From Arthrobacter sp. OVS8 (GTDB lineage Bacteria; Actinomycetota; Actinomycetes; Actinomycetales; Micrococcaceae), in contig CP116670.1 of NCBI GenBank assembly GCA_028370155.1, positions 744,001 to 808,000 of the forward strand: a stretch of DNA of 64,000 nucleotides. Direction: 5' to 3'. Shown piece by piece: positions 10,103-21,087 of the stretch; positions within the stretch are counted from its first letter, which is position 1; every line of letters begins with the position of its first letter. The position numbers and the translations under genes were made by a program. Below the pieces are notes generated by a model, which had not been told where the DNA came from, searched no databases, and worked only from the letters and a program-made list of their open reading frames with translations.

Positions 10103-12126
10103 CTCGAGGATTTCGCCGGTGGTCATGTTGATGGCGGGGACGGCGGCGGCGTCGCCGTCGTCGTCGGTGAAGTGCCGGACGATCGCCGCCGCCAGGGACG
10201 GGCCGATGCCTTTGGCGTCCGTGAGTTCCTCGATACTGGCCGCCTTGATGCTTTTGACCGAGCCGAACCGTGCCAGCAGGGCTTTGCGTTTGGACTCCCC
10301 GAGGCCGGGAACGCCGTCCAGCGCCGAGACCGTCATCGCCTTGCCGCGTTTCTGCCGGTGGAAGGAGATCGCGAAGCGGTGCGCCTCATCGCGGATGCGC
10401 TGCAGGAGGTACAGCCCGGCCGAGGCCCGCGGCAGGATCACCGGGAAGTCGCTGTCAGGCAGCCAGACTTCCTCGAGGCGTTTGGCGAGTCCCACGACGT
10501 AGACGTCCTCGATGCCCAGCTCGGCCAGCGCGCGGGCGGCCGCGTTGACCTGGGGCTTGCCGCCGTCCACCACCACGAGGTTGGGCGGGTAGGCAAACTT
10601 GGTCCGCGGCGCCGGGGTGGTGGTGTCAGCCACCGTCGTGGAAGTAGTGCCGGTGACAGCGGCGTCCGCGACGGCGTTGAGCATGGCCTGGTGTCCGGGC
10701 TGCCGGGCGGCGTCGGCCTGGACCGACTGCTCCTGCAGATAGTTCCGGAAGCGACGGGTCAGCACGTCGTGCATGGCTGCGGTGTCGTCATTGGCGGCGG
10801 CGCCCGTGACCGAGAACTTCCGGTAGTCGGACTTCTTCGGCAGTCCGTCCTCGACCACCACCATGGAACCGACCACGTTGGTGCCCTGGACGTGCGAGAT
10901 GTCGAAGCATTCGATCCGCAGCAGTGCGACCGGCAGTTCCAGGGCCTCCTGCAGTTCCTGGAGCGCCTGGGACCTCATGGTCAGATCGCCGGCACGCCGG
11001 GATTTGTGCAGTTTGAGGGCGTGCTCGGCGTTGTCCCGGACAGTGGACAGGAGGGCGGCCTTGTCGCCGCGGCGGGGCACCCGGATGTCCACGCGGGCTC
11101 CGCGCAGACCGCTGAGCCAGAGCCCCAGCTCCTCGGCGTTGCTGGGCTCTACCGGGACGAGGACCTCCCGCGGCAGCCGGCCTTCGAGGCCCGCTTCCTC
11201 GCCATAGACCTGCTGGAGCAGGTGCTCAACGAGGTCCGGGGTGGTGGTGTCCTCGACCTTTTCGACCACCCAGCCGCGCTGGCCGCGGATCCGGCCGCCC
11301 CGGACGTGGAAGACCTGCACGGCGGCTTCGAGTTCGTCCTCGTGCAGGGCGAAGACGTCGGCGTCCGTGCCCTCGGCCAGGACGACGGCGTTGCGTTCGA
11401 AGACCTTTTTGAGCGCGACGATGTCGTCACGGATCCGGGCTGCCCGCTCGTAGTCCAATTCCGCCACGGCGGCGGCCATGTCCTTTTCGAGCCGGGAAAC
11501 GAACGGCTTGGCCTCACCGCCCATAAACGTGCAGAAGTCCTCGGCCAGCGCGCGGTGGTCCTCGGCCGAGATGCGCCCGACGCACGGCGCGGCGCACTTG
11601 TCGATGTAGCCGAGCAGGCAGGGCCTGCCGCTGGCTTCGGCGCGTTTCAGGACACCGGCGCTGCAGCTGCGGACCGGGAAGACGCGCAGCAGGGTGTCCA
11701 TGGTGTCCCGGATGGCCCCGGCGGTGTAGGGACCGAAGTAGCGGGTGCCCTTGCGGCGATCTCCGCGCAGCACCTGGACCCGGGGTACTTCTCGGCCATG
11801 GAGACGGCGAGGTACGGGTAGCTCTTGTCATCCCGGAACATCACGTTGAAGCGGGGCTTGAATTCCTTGATCCAGGTGTATTCAAGCTGCAGCGACTCAA
11901 GCTCGCTGCCGACGACGGTCCACTCGACGCTGCTGGCCGTGTGGACCATGGCATAGGTTTTGGGAAGCAGTCCCGCCGGGTTGGCGAAGTACGAGTTCAG
12001 CCGCGAGCGGAGGTTCTTGGCCTTGCCGACGTAGATGACCCGCCCGTGCGGGTCCCGGAAGCGGTACACGCCCGGATTGGTCGGAATTTCACCGGTCTGG
12101 GGCCGGTAGCTCGCTGGATCTGCCAC
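10097..12126 (-). CDS. uvrC: Excinuclease ABC subunit C
   Basis: UvrC makes both incisions around a lesion in nucleotide excision repair. The N-terminal GIY-YIG nuclease domain is visible as [20 protein letters not shown] (residues about 18-37). It is followed by the UVR motif around [20 protein letters not shown], the RNase H-like C-terminal nuclease ([33 protein letters not shown]) and tandem helix-hairpin-helix motifs ([16 protein letters not shown]). One frame break near 11775 lacks one C in [10 protein letters not shown]. Repaired length is about 677 residues. The GTG start follows a TAGACT hexamer by exactly six bases, suggesting a leaderless mRNA. Confidence 0.95.
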
Positions 12127-12138
12127 ACACCAAGTCTA
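12127..12138 (-). promoter_or_regulatory. Predicted leaderless promoter of uvrC (TAGACT-N6-GTG)
   Basis: On the minus strand TAGACT (12138-12133) fits the actinobacterial -10 consensus TANNNT and is followed by six bases and the GTG start, so transcription would begin at or next to the start codon. No Shine-Dalgarno site is present. The same arrangement recurs at several other genes in this window. Confidence 0.55.
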
Positions 12139-12188
12139 CTGAGCGTGCAGCCATGCCCCGGACAGTTAAGCCGCGGGCAGTGTTGGCG

Positions 12189-12857
12189 CTAGTCGGTGGT
12201 TTTGCTCTGGTTGTAGCTTGTGGAGCGTTCCTGGCCGCTGAGTTCCGCGATGGCATCCATGATCCGGTCCGTGGCCTGGCGGCGCGCGGGGAGGGAATGG
12301 TCCGGCCCGGTCTTGTCAAAGTACAGGGGCTCACCGACCTTCATGGTGAAGTGCTGCGGCTTGACCGATTTGCTGTCCGCCGGCTGCAGGTTTTCGGTGC
12401 CGATCAGCCCCACGGGGATCACGGGGGCGCCCGTGGTCAGGGCCAGCCAGCCCACGCCCGTGCGGCCGCGGTAGAGGATGCCGTCCCGGGAGCGGGTGCC
12501 CTCCGGGTAGATCCCGACGCCTTTGCCGGAGTCGAGGATTTCCAGCAGGGTCTTGAGCGCCTGGACGCTGGCGGCCTGTTCGCCGCGTTCCACCGGGATG
12601 GATCCGACCGCTTCGAAGAAGGCCTTCATCGCCTTGCCTTTGACGCCGCCGGTGGTGAAATACTCGGCCTTGGCGAAGAAAGCCACGGGGCGCGGCATCA
12701 GCGCCTGCACGATCACGCTGTCCAGGAAGGACAGGTGGTTGGGGGCCACGATGAACGGGCCCTCCTTGGGCACGTTTTCCAGTCCGATGACCGTGGGCCG
12801 GCAGGTCGAGGAGACAAGGCCCCGCGTGGTCCAGCGGATTGCATCAAACATTGCCAT
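12189..12857 (-). CDS. 1-acyl-sn-glycerol-3-phosphate acyltransferase family (PlsC-like)
   Basis: The 222-residue protein belongs to the PlsC/LPLAT acyltransferases, which esterify lysophosphatidate or related lipids at the inner membrane face. It has the catalytic NHxxxxD block as APNHLSFLDSV (about residues 38-48) and the phosphate-binding block as YPEGTRSRDG. Start ATG 12855-12857 has GAGGTG upstream. It overlaps the end of the upstream HAD gene by 14 bases, so the two are probably co-transcribed. The frame is intact. The exact acyl acceptor cannot be read from the sequence. Confidence 0.82.
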   Translation of the reverse strand: MAMFDAIRWTTRGLVSSTCRPTVIGLENVPKEGPFIVAPNHLSFLDSVIVQALMPRPVAFFAKAEYFTTGGVKGKAMKAFFEAVGSIPVERGEQAASVQALKTLLEILDSGKGVGIYPEGTRSRDGILYRGRTGVGWLALTTGAPVIPVGLIGTENLQPADSKSVKPQHFTMKVGEPLYFDKTGPDHSLPARRQATDRIMDAIAELSGQERSTSYNQSKTTD

Positions 12858-13661
12858 GGGTGTGCACCTCGTCTTGGGCTTCGGTCGAAAGGTCCGGATT
12901 CGCTGTCAGGGGACTCACTGCGCCGGGATTCGCAGCGACGGGATTCACAGCGTTGCTGTGTACCGCGTCCCGCCGGGCAATGGTCTCGTGCAGGGCCAGG
13001 CTGCTGTGCACGATCTCCACCGCGCCTGCCGCGTCCAGTTCGCCGTCCGGAGCGAAACCCCAGCCTACGCCGATGCAGTCGAGGCCGTTGGCAGCGGCTC
13101 CGGCCACGTCCTGCGCCCGGTCCCCCACCATAACGGTATGTTGCGTGTCCACGCCGTGGTGCGTCGAAAGGTCCGCCAGGGCGGCGGCCACGATCGCGGC
13201 CTTCCCCGAGGGCACGCCGGCGGCCGCGGCCTCGTCCGCGGCCTCGTCCGCGGCCGAGCCGCGGATCGTATGGAACAGGGCGGCAATGCCGTGGTGCTCC
13301 AGGACGGTCCGGGCGATACCTTCGGGCTTCTGGGTGGCCACGGCAATCGGCCGTCCTGCGTCGACGAAGGCTTCCAGCAGGGCACGGATCCCGGGATAGA
13401 GCCTGCTCTGGGCAATGCCGGTCGCGAGGTAGTGCGCGCGGTAGATCCGGATGGCGTCGTCGAGCTGTTCGGCCGGGACCCCGGCGATGTCCGTGAGGGA
13501 ATGGCTCAGCTTCGGTCCGATCATGGCATCCATCCGGGACTTGCCGGGAACGCCGAGTCCGAGCTCCGTGAGGGCCGCTGCGATTCCGTCCGTTATCCCC
13601 CGGCCGGATCGACAAGAGTGCCGTCCAGGTCGAAGATCACGGGCACTGTTGTTTGGGTCAC
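12844..13661 (-). CDS. HAD-superfamily phosphatase, phosphoglycolate phosphatase-like
   Basis: The N-terminus VPVIFDLDGTLVDPAG carries the HAD motif I nucleophile (DxDGT). The cap region follows, then VATQKPEG (motif II region, threonine) and VMVGDRAQDVAGA (motif IV region). These make it a Gph/PGP-type hydrolase of small phosphate esters. A frame break near 13600 lacks one G after DPAGG, before ITDGIAAALTELG. The GTG at 13661 follows GAAACT by six bases, one mismatch from the leaderless pattern seen elsewhere. The C-terminal tail has an odd run of alternating small residues (NAVNPVAANPGAVSPLTANP). Its stop overlaps the acyltransferase start. Confidence 0.8.
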
Positions 13662-13727
13662 CGGCCTAGTTTCTCACGACTGAACGGATGCCAGAAACTC
13701 GCATGCCTCAACGGGAATATGTCGCCG

Positions 13728-13779
13728 CCCGGGAGGCCGGTGCATCCGCGGCAGGTTCCGCTGATGCACCGGGCCCGGG
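13728..13779 (-). terminator. Hairpin terminator after uvrA
   Basis: CCCGGG (13728-13733) and CCGGTGCATC (13737-13746) pair with GATGCACCGG (13763-13772) and CCCGGG (13774-13779), giving a long stem with a 16-base loop. It begins 6 bases beyond the uvrA stop on the minus strand. There is no clear T-tract, which is common for actinobacterial terminators. Confidence 0.6.
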
Positions 13780-13785
13780 CGCGTA

Positions 13786-16766
13786 TCAGCCCAGGATGTC
13801 GGCCAGGAACCCTGCCGTGTGGCTCTCCGTGGACTTTGCGACCTGTTCCGGCGTGCCCGAGGCGACAATGCGGCCGCCGCCGGAGCCGCCGTCGGGACCC
13901 AGGTCGACGATCCAGTCCGCGCTCTTGATGACGTCGAGGTTGTGCTCGATGGTGATGACCGTGTTGCCCTTTTCCACCAGGCCCTGGAGGACCAGGAGCA
14001 GCTTCCGGATGTCCTCGAAGTGCAGGCCGGTGGTGGGCTCGTCCAGCACGTAGACGCTGCGGCCGTTGGAACGCTTCTGCAGCTCCGCGGCGAGCTTGAC
14101 GCGCTGCGCCTCGCCGCCGGAGAGCGTCGTGGCGGGCTGGCCCAGCCGGACATAGCCGAGCCCGACGTCGACGAGGGTCCGGAGGTGCCGGGCGATCGGC
14201 GAGAAGGCGGAGAAGAACTCCGCGCCTTCCTCGATCGGCATGTTCAGGACATCGGCAATCGTCTTGCCCTTGTAGTGGACTTCCAGCGTTTCGCGGTTGT
14301 ACCGGGCGCCGTGGCACACCTCGCAGGGCACGTAGACGTCCGGCAGGAAGTTCATTTCGATCTTCAGCGTGCCGTCGCCGGAGCATGCCTCGCAGCGGCC
14401 GCCCTTGACGTTGAAGGAGAACCGCCCTGGAAGGTAGCCGCGGACCTTGGCCTCGGTGGTGTCGGCGAAGAGCTTGCGGATGTTGTCAAAGACACCGGTG
14501 TAGGTCGCCGGGTTGGACCGCGGGGTCCGGCCGATCGGGCTCTGGTCGACGTGGACCACCTTGTCGAGGTGCTCGAGGCCCTTGATTGACTTGTGCCGCC
14601 CCGCCACCTGCTTGGCGCCGTTGAGCTTGTTGGCCAGGACCTTGTAGAGGATCTCATTGACCAGGGTGGATTTGCCGGAGCCGCTGACGCCGGTCACCGC
14701 GGTGAACAGGCCCAGCGGGAAGGTGGCATCCACGTTCAGGAGGTTGTTCTCCTTGGCGCCGACCACCTTGAGCTCGCGCTTCTTGTCGTACTTGCGGCGC
14801 TTCTTGGGGATCTCAATCTGTTTCCGGCCGGAGAGGTAGTCGCCCGTGAGGGACTCGGTGTTCTCGAGCAGCTCCTTGTAGGAGCCGGAGTGCACCACCA
14901 TGCCGCCGTGTTCGCCGGCTCCCGGTCCGATGTCCACCACCCAGTCGGCTTCCTGGATGGTGTCCTCGTCGTGTTCGACGACGATCAGGGTGTTGCCGAG
15001 GTCCCGCAGCCGGGTGAGGGTCTCGATCAGGCGGCGGTTGTCGCGCTGGTGCAGCCCGATGGACGGTTCGTCCAGGACGTAGAGCACGCCCACGAGGCCG
15101 GAGCCGATCTGGGTGGCCAGCCGGATGCGCTGGGCTTCGCCGCCGGACAGCGTGCCGGACGGGCGCTCCAGGTTCAGGTACTCCAGGCCGACGTCGAGCA
15201 GGAAGGTCAGGCGGGCCTGGATCTCCTTCAGGACCTGGTTGGCGATCTGGGCTTCGCGGCCGGTGAGGACGAGGTTGTCCAGGAAGTGGGCGCATTCGCG
15301 CATCGGCAGGGCGGCGACTGCGGCAATGGACTTGCCGTTGATCAGCACCGAGAGCGACGCCGGGTTCAGCCGCGCGCCGTTGCAGGCCGGGCACGGGATC
15401 TGCCGCATGTATTCCTCGTAGCGGTCGCGGGCCGAGTCCGAATCCGTTTCAAGGTGTTTGCGGTGGACGTACTGGATGACGCCCTCGAAGCCGGTGCTGT
15501 ATTTGCGTTCCCGGCCGAAGCGGTTGCGGTACTGCACCACCACTTTGTGGTCCTTGCCGTGCAGCACGGTCTGGCGGATGTCCTCGGAGAGCTTGTCCCA
15601 GGGGTGGTCATTGAGAAGCCGAGTTCCTTGGCGAGACCGCCGAGCAGGCGGTTCCAGTACTCGGTGGTGGCGGTGCCGAGGGACCACGGTGCGATGGCCC
15701 CCTCCGCGAGGGACAGCTCCCCGTTGGGGATGATGAGTTCCTCGTCAACCTCCAGCTTGGTGCCGATGCCGCTGCAGGCGGAGCAGGCACCGAAGGGGTT
15801 GTTGAAGGAGAAGGACCGGGGTTCGATCTCGTCGATCGCAAGGGGATGCTCGTTGGGGCAGGCGAGGTGCTCGGAGAACGCCCTGATCCGTTCGGGATCG
15901 TCGGCGTCGAGGTCGACGAACTCGGCGAGGATCCGCCCTTCGGCGAGACCCAGGGCGGTTTCCACCGAGTCGGTGAGGCGCTGGCTGATGCCGTCCTTGA
16001 CCACCAGGCGGTCCACCACCACTTCAATGGTGTGCTTGAACTGTTTGCCGAGCTTGGGGGGATCGCTCAGCTGGATCAGCTTGTCATCGACCCGTGCCCG
16101 CGAGTAGCCCTTCGCGGTGAGTTCCTTGAACAGTTCGACGAATTCGCCCTTGCGGCCGCGGACCACCGGGGCAAGGACCTGGAAGCGGGTGCCCTCCGGC
16201 AGTTCCAGCAGCTGGTCCACAATCTGCTGCGGGGTCTGCTTGGTGACGGGCTCGCCGCACACGGGGCAGTGCGGGCGGCCGACACGTGCCCACAGGAGGC
16301 GCATGTAGTCGTAGATTTCCGTGATGGTTCCCACGGTGGAGCGGGGGTTCTTGCTGGTGGATTTCTGGTCGATGGACACCGCGGGCGAGAGGCCCTCGAT
16401 GAAGTCGACGTCGGGCTTGTCCACCTGGCCCAGGAACTGCCGGGCGTAGGCGGAGAGCGATTCGACGTAGCGGCGCTGGCCCTCGGCGAAGATGGTGTCG
16501 AACGCGAGCGATGACTTGCCCGAGCCGGAGAGGCCCGTGAAGACGATCATGGAGTCGCGCGGCAGGTCCAGGTCCACGTTGCGCAGGTTGTGTTCACGCG
16601 CGCCCTTGACCACAAGCCGGGACATGTCCGGGCGTGTCAACGCCGGGCGGGATTCGGCTTCGCGGCCCGGTTTTGCGGACGCCGGTTTCGCGGGGGCATC
16701 GACGGCGGTCGGGGCATGAACGGCGGGGGCATCAACGGCTGGATCTTCAGCTACGGCTTTAGGCAC
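13786..16766 (-). CDS. uvrA: Excinuclease ABC subunit A
   Basis: UvrA is the damage-sensing ATPase of nucleotide excision repair. Both ABC modules are visible: Walker [16 protein letters not shown] and [14 protein letters not shown], signatures [12 protein letters not shown] and [12 protein letters not shown], and Walker [13 protein letters not shown]. Zinc-binding CxxC pairs occur as CPVCG, CPACNG, CEACSG and CEVCHG. A frame break near 15612 lacks one C in SMTTPWDKL. From the GTG at 16766 the protein carries a 47-residue Ala/Pro-rich extension before [16 protein letters not shown], where shorter homologues begin. The -10-like TAGCAT placed seven bases upstream of that GTG supports the long form. 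An apparent LexA box lies just upstream. Confidence 0.95.
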
Positions 16767-16773
16767 GCTACCA

Positions 16774-16796
16774 ATGCTAATCGAAAACTTCTTCGA
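16774..16796 (-). promoter_or_regulatory. uvrA promoter with SOS (LexA) box
   Basis: TCGAA (16781-16785) and TTCGA (16792-16796) form the palindrome TCGAA-N6-TTCGA, close to the actinobacterial LexA site TCGAAC-N4-GTTCGA. On the minus strand it ends one base upstream of TAGCAT (16779-16774), a TANNNT -10 hexamer standing seven bases from the uvrA GTG. A repressor bound there would cover the core promoter. Sequence is direct; LexA control is inference from the family consensus. Confidence 0.7.
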
Positions 16797-16855
16797 ATAT
16801 CCATTCCCGGCTGTGTCCCGCGCCGGGGAACGCGGGCCGGTATGTTAGCGGGGCG

Positions 16856-17248
16856 CTACTCGCGGTCGTACGCTGCGGCGAGCAGGTGCACGGCCTCGGC
16901 GAAGCTGGCGCCCTGGGCTTTGGCCGCGGCGGCGAAATCGGCGGCGGCGGCCGAGAGCGAGCTCCAGGCCTCGTCCCGGGCGCACACCACCGTCCCGTTC
17001 CGGCCCCGGGTCAGCACGACGCCGGCAGCCTCCAGTTCCTTGTAGGCGCGCGCCACCGTGTGCGGCGCGACGCCCAGCTCGCCGGCGAGGTTCCGGACTG
17101 CGGGGAGCTTGGTCCCGGGCGCCAGCGTCCCGTTGTCGGCGCGTTCGATGATGTTGAGCCGGAGCTGCTCAAAGAGGGGGACGGTGCTGCCCGGATTCGG
17201 CCGCCAGGAGCCGGGAAACGATGCTGCTGATGTTTCGGTGGGACTCAC
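16856..17248 (-). CDS. GntR-family transcriptional regulator, YtrA-type
   Basis: The 130-residue protein has an N-terminal winged helix-turn-helix (PLFEQLRLNIIERADNGTL, then LPAVRNLAGELGVAPHTV) and only a short helical C-terminal part rich in alanine. This is the layout of the small YtrA subfamily of GntR regulators, which often control the ABC transporter encoded beside them. Its GTG start overlaps the stop of the upstream ABC gene as GTGA, so it is the third gene of an exporter operon. It probably represses that operon, with an operator likely in 20947-21087. The frame is intact. Confidence 0.85.
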   Translation of the reverse strand: MSPTETSAASFPGSWRPNPGSTVPLFEQLRLNIIERADNGTLAPGTKLPAVRNLAGELGVAPHTVARAYKELEAAGVVLTRGRNGTVVCARDEAWSSLSAAAADFAAAAKAQGASFAEAVHLLAAAYDRE

Positions 17249-19224
17249 TGTTCGGGCTCCTGGTCGGGTGTGGGTTGTTCGCGGCGGGCGAACTGCGCCT
17301 CGTACAGTTTCAGGTAGTGCCCGCCCTTGGCCATCAGTTGCTGATGGGTTCCCTGTTCAACAATCCGTCCCTGGTCCATGACCAGAATTAGATCAGCGTC
17401 GCGGACGGTGGACAAGCGGTGGGCAATGACGAAGCTCGTGCGGCCCTGCCTGAGCTGCTGCATCGCCTGCCGGATCTGCACCTCGGTGCGGCTGTCCACG
17501 GAGCTCGTGGCCTCGTCGAGGACCAGGATGCTGCGCCCGGCCAGTTGCGCCCTGGCGATGGAGATGAGCTGGCGCTGGCCGCGGCTCAGCGAGTCTCCGT
17601 CGTTGCCAAGCACCGTGGCGTAGCCGCCGGGCAGGGCACGGACGAACTGGTCCACGTGGCTGGCGCGCGCGGCGGCCACGATCTCGGCGTCGCCGGCGCC
17701 GGGGCTGCCGTACTCGATGTTGTCCCGGATGCTGCCGCTGAACAGCCAGGCGTCCTGCATCACGACACCGAACTTGGCCCGCAGGGCATCCCGCGGCAGA
17801 TCCGTGATGTCGGTGCCGTCGACCCTGATCCGTCCGGAGTCCAGTTCGTAGAACCGCATCAGGAGGTTCACCACGGTGGTCTTGCCGGCGCCGGTGTGGC
17901 CCACCACCGCCACGGTCTGCCCGGGTTCCACCGTGAAGGACAGGTCCCGGACCGCCGGGGCCGCCGGGCTGTAGCCGAAGGTGACGTGTTCAAACGCGAC
18001 CCGGCCGGCGGTGCCGGACGGTGCGGCGGGGCCGCATCGAGGCCGGCGCCGGTACGGGTGCCTGGCGTGCCTGGATGGGCTCCGGTGCCCGGGGCGGGCT
18101 CCCCGGGATTTCCGGCGCGTCGAGGAGTTCGAAGACCCGCCCGGCCGAGGCGAGGCAGGACTGCATGAGGGTCAGCATGCCGCCGATCTGGCCCATTGGC
18201 TGGCTGAAGAGCCGGCTGAACTGGATGAAGGCCTGGAGGCCGCCGATGGTCATGGCGCCGGCCAGGACCTGGAGCGCCCCGACGACGGCGACGGCGACGT
18301 AGTTGAGGTTGGACACAAAGACCATGAGGGCTGCACCACGCCGGACACGTACTGCGCGCGGGCGCTGGCGCGGCACAGTTTGTCGTTGCCGTCCTTGAAG
18401 CGGGTCGCGGCTGTCTCCTGCCGCCCGAAGGCCTTGAGGACCTCGTGGCCGGTGAAGAACTCCTCCAGCTGCGCGTGCAGCTCGCCCGTGCTCCCCCACT
18501 GCTCGGTGAAGTGGGCCTGGGATTTCCTGGCCACAAGGACGGTGATGAGCGTGGATACCGGGACGGAGACCAGTGCGATCAAGGCCAGGACCGGCGACAG
18601 CCACAGCATCATGGCCAGTGCCGCGGACAGCATCAGCAGCGACATGATCAGTTGGTTGAGCAGCTGGTTGAGGGCCTGGGCGATGTTGTCGACGTCGTTC
18701 GTGGCGCGGCTCAGCACGTCCCCGCGGTGCTGTTCGTCAAAATGGCCGGACGGGAGGACGTGCAGTTTCTCCTCCACCGAGGCCCGCAGCCCGTAGCTCA
18801 GCCGCTGCACGGCGACGGCGGTCAGGGCGCCCTGGATCCAGCTGAAGAAGGAAGCCCCCAGATAGATGACGGACACTCCCGACAGGAGCGCAGCCAGCTC
18901 CTCCTGGTTGAAGGAACCCCCGACCACACCGGCAACCACGACGTCGGTGGCGTCACCCAGGAGTTTCGGTGCCGCCACGTTGAGCACCACAAACGCGCAC
19001 GTGGCGGCGATGACGCCGGCCATCCGCCACGCCGACGGCCGCAGCAGTCCGAGCAGCCGCCCCGCGGTCCGCCAGCGGAACCGCCCGTCCGTCGGCGCCT
19101 CCTCCGGGACCACTACCGGGAGGGCCTCGGTGCGCCCGCCGGACGGTGTGTCCACCAGGGACTGGTCCCTGGCGTCGCGCGGCGGGGCGTCCGTGCCGGC
19201 GTCGAGCGCCTGTTCCGGGGTCAC
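17245..19224 (-). CDS. ABC exporter half-transporter (second gene of pair)
   Basis: This is an ABC-type exporter subunit with an N-terminal membrane domain and C-terminal ATPase. A cytoplasmic N-terminal stretch of about 50 residues is followed by six hydrophobic segments, then Walker [10 protein letters not shown], a variant signature LSRGQRQ in place of LSGGQ, Walker [10 protein letters not shown] and the H-loop AHRLST. Two frame breaks lie near 18335 ([12 protein letters not shown], one C missing) and near 18030, in a low-complexity linker before [10 protein letters not shown]. Its GTG start overlaps the stop of the first ABC gene as GTGA, implying a heterodimeric exporter. Substrate is not evident; drugs or lipids are usual for this type. 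Confidence 0.85.
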
Positions 19225-20946
19225 AGGGTCTCCTCCAGCACCAGCTGGGAGGATGCGATCTCCCGGTAGCTCGGTGACGTGTCCATCAGCTGCTGGTGTG
19301 TCCCCTGCGCCACCAGCCGGCCGTCCTCAAGAACCAGGATCAGCCCGGCGTCCACGATCGTGGCGACCCGTTCGGCGACGATCAGGACGGTGGCCGTGCG
19401 GAGCAGCGGCCCGATCGCCTCGCGGAGCCGGTGGTCGGTGCCGTAGTCCAGCGCCGAGAAGCTGTCGTCGAACAAGTACACCGGAGCCTCGCGGAGCAGC
19501 GCGGGCGATGCACAGCCGCTGCCGCTGGCCGCCGGAGAAGTTCGTGCCGCCCTGGCTCACCGGTGCTTCCAGCCCCTGCGGCAGCTTCCGGACGAATTCC
19601 TCGGCCTGTGCGCTGCCCAGCACGCGCCAGAGATCCTCGTCGGTGGCCCCCGGGGCGGCCATCCGCAGGTTCTCGGCCAGCGACCCGGAGAACAGATACG
19701 AATGCTGGGGCACGACGGCGATCAGGCTCCGCAACGCATCCAGGGTCAGGCTCCGGACATCGCATCCTCCGATGCTGATGTGCCCGCCGGTGGCGGCCAG
19801 GAACCGGGGCACCAGATTCAGCAGCGTTGTTTTGCCGCTCCCCGTGGCGCCGATGACAGCTGTCACGGTCCCCGGAGCGGCAGTGAAGCTGACACCGTCG
19901 AGGACCGGGGCCTCGGCCCCCGGGTACGCGAAGGAGACGTTCCGGAATTCCACGGTGTTGCCCTCGGGAGCGTCGCTGCCCGGGCCGTCCGTGATCGCCG
20001 GCGCCGTGTCGAGGACCGCCTGGATCCGTTCGGCGCAGGCCGCCGCGCGCGGGGCCGTCATGAAGACGTACATCGCCATCATGATCGCGATGAGGATCTG
20101 CAGGATATAGGCGATGAATGCCGTCAGTGCGCCAAGCCGCATCTCGCCGGACTGGATCCGGTGACCTCCGAACCAGACGACACCGACGGAGGACAGATTC
20201 ACGACGAGCATGATCAGCGGCATCATGCCGGCGACCAGCAGCGCGGACCGCAGGTTGTTCTGCGTCAGGTCCTTGTTGACCACGTCGAAGCGCCGGATTT
20301 CGTGTCCCTGGCGCACAAAGCCGCGGATGACGTTGGCGCCGATGATCTGCTCCCGCAACATCCGGCTGACCCGGTCGATCAGGTCCTGGCCCTGCCGGTA
20401 GAGCGGTACGAGGCGGCGAACGATCAGGACCATAATCACCGCAAGGACCGGAATCACAGCGATCACGATGCCGGACAGGACGACGTCCTGGTGGATGGCC
20501 AGCAGAATGCCGCCGACAAAGATGGCGGGCGCGGCGACCAGCATCGTGAACACAAGGACAACCAGGTTCTGGATCTGCGCGACGTCGTTGGTGGCCCTCG
20601 TGACGAGGCTGGCCGCGCCGAAAGCGCCGACTTCCTGGGACGACAGGGACTGCACTTTGGCGAACAGCTCCTCGCGCAGTTGCCGGCCCAGTTCCATGGC
20701 CGTTATGGCGCCCAGATAGCCGGCAGCGATGGCGGCAATGACCTGCACCAGGGCGATCGCGGCCATCCAGGAACCCAGGCGCACGATCGCCGGGACCTGC
20801 CCGCCGACGACGCCGTCATCGATGATGGCCGCGTTCAGGGTGGGGAGGAGGAGTGTGGCGGTGGTCTGTACCAACTGCAGAAGAACAATGGCCAGCACGG
20901 TTCCTTTGTGGGCGGCCAGCAGCCGGCCCAACAGGCCAATAAGCAC
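19221..20946 (-). CDS. ABC exporter half-transporter (first gene of pair)
   Basis: The first gene of the exporter operon starts at GTG 20946 with a strong GGAGG four bases upstream. The membrane domain (about residues 1-300) is followed by the ATPase with Walker A GATGSGKTT, signature NFSGGQRQRLCIARA and Walker B VYLFDDSFSALD, then a degenerate H-loop AERVAT in place of AHR. The FDDSFSALD aspartate where the catalytic glutamate usually sits, with the altered H-loop, suggests a degenerate ATP site, as in asymmetric heterodimeric exporters. A frame break lies near 19500, between CIARA and LLREAPVYLF. A -10-like TACAAT lies upstream. Confidence 0.86.
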
Positions 20947-21016
20947 CGAACCTCCATCGCTAGGTCAGGGCACGGATCCAGCTTCGCCAACGCAGCCGCC
21001 CCCACGCTGCCCGGTC

Positions 21017-21022
21017 ATTGTA
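21017..21022 (-). promoter_or_regulatory. Candidate -10 element for the ABC exporter operon
   Basis: On the minus strand the sequence reads TACAAT, a perfect TANNNT, about 70 bases upstream of the first ABC gene. It stands next to GTGTGATCGTGC, which could overlap an operator for the operon's own GntR regulator. No good -35 is visible at 16-18 bases. Confidence 0.4.
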
Positions 21023-21087
21023 AGCACGATCACACAGTGCCCGGTTGTCACGCCGCGGCCGTCTCCGTGACCGGGGCGGGGCCTGGG

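Noticed and set aside
10172..11821. A 549-codon plus-strand frame opposite uvrC
   Set aside because: It is the antisense shadow of uvrC, with low-complexity composition and no ribosome-binding site or domain.
12870..13010. A separate repeat-protein domain at the C-terminus of the HAD phosphatase
   Set aside because: The alternating small residues reflect a local run of similar codons (ATTC/GCAGCG) and are too short to call a domain.
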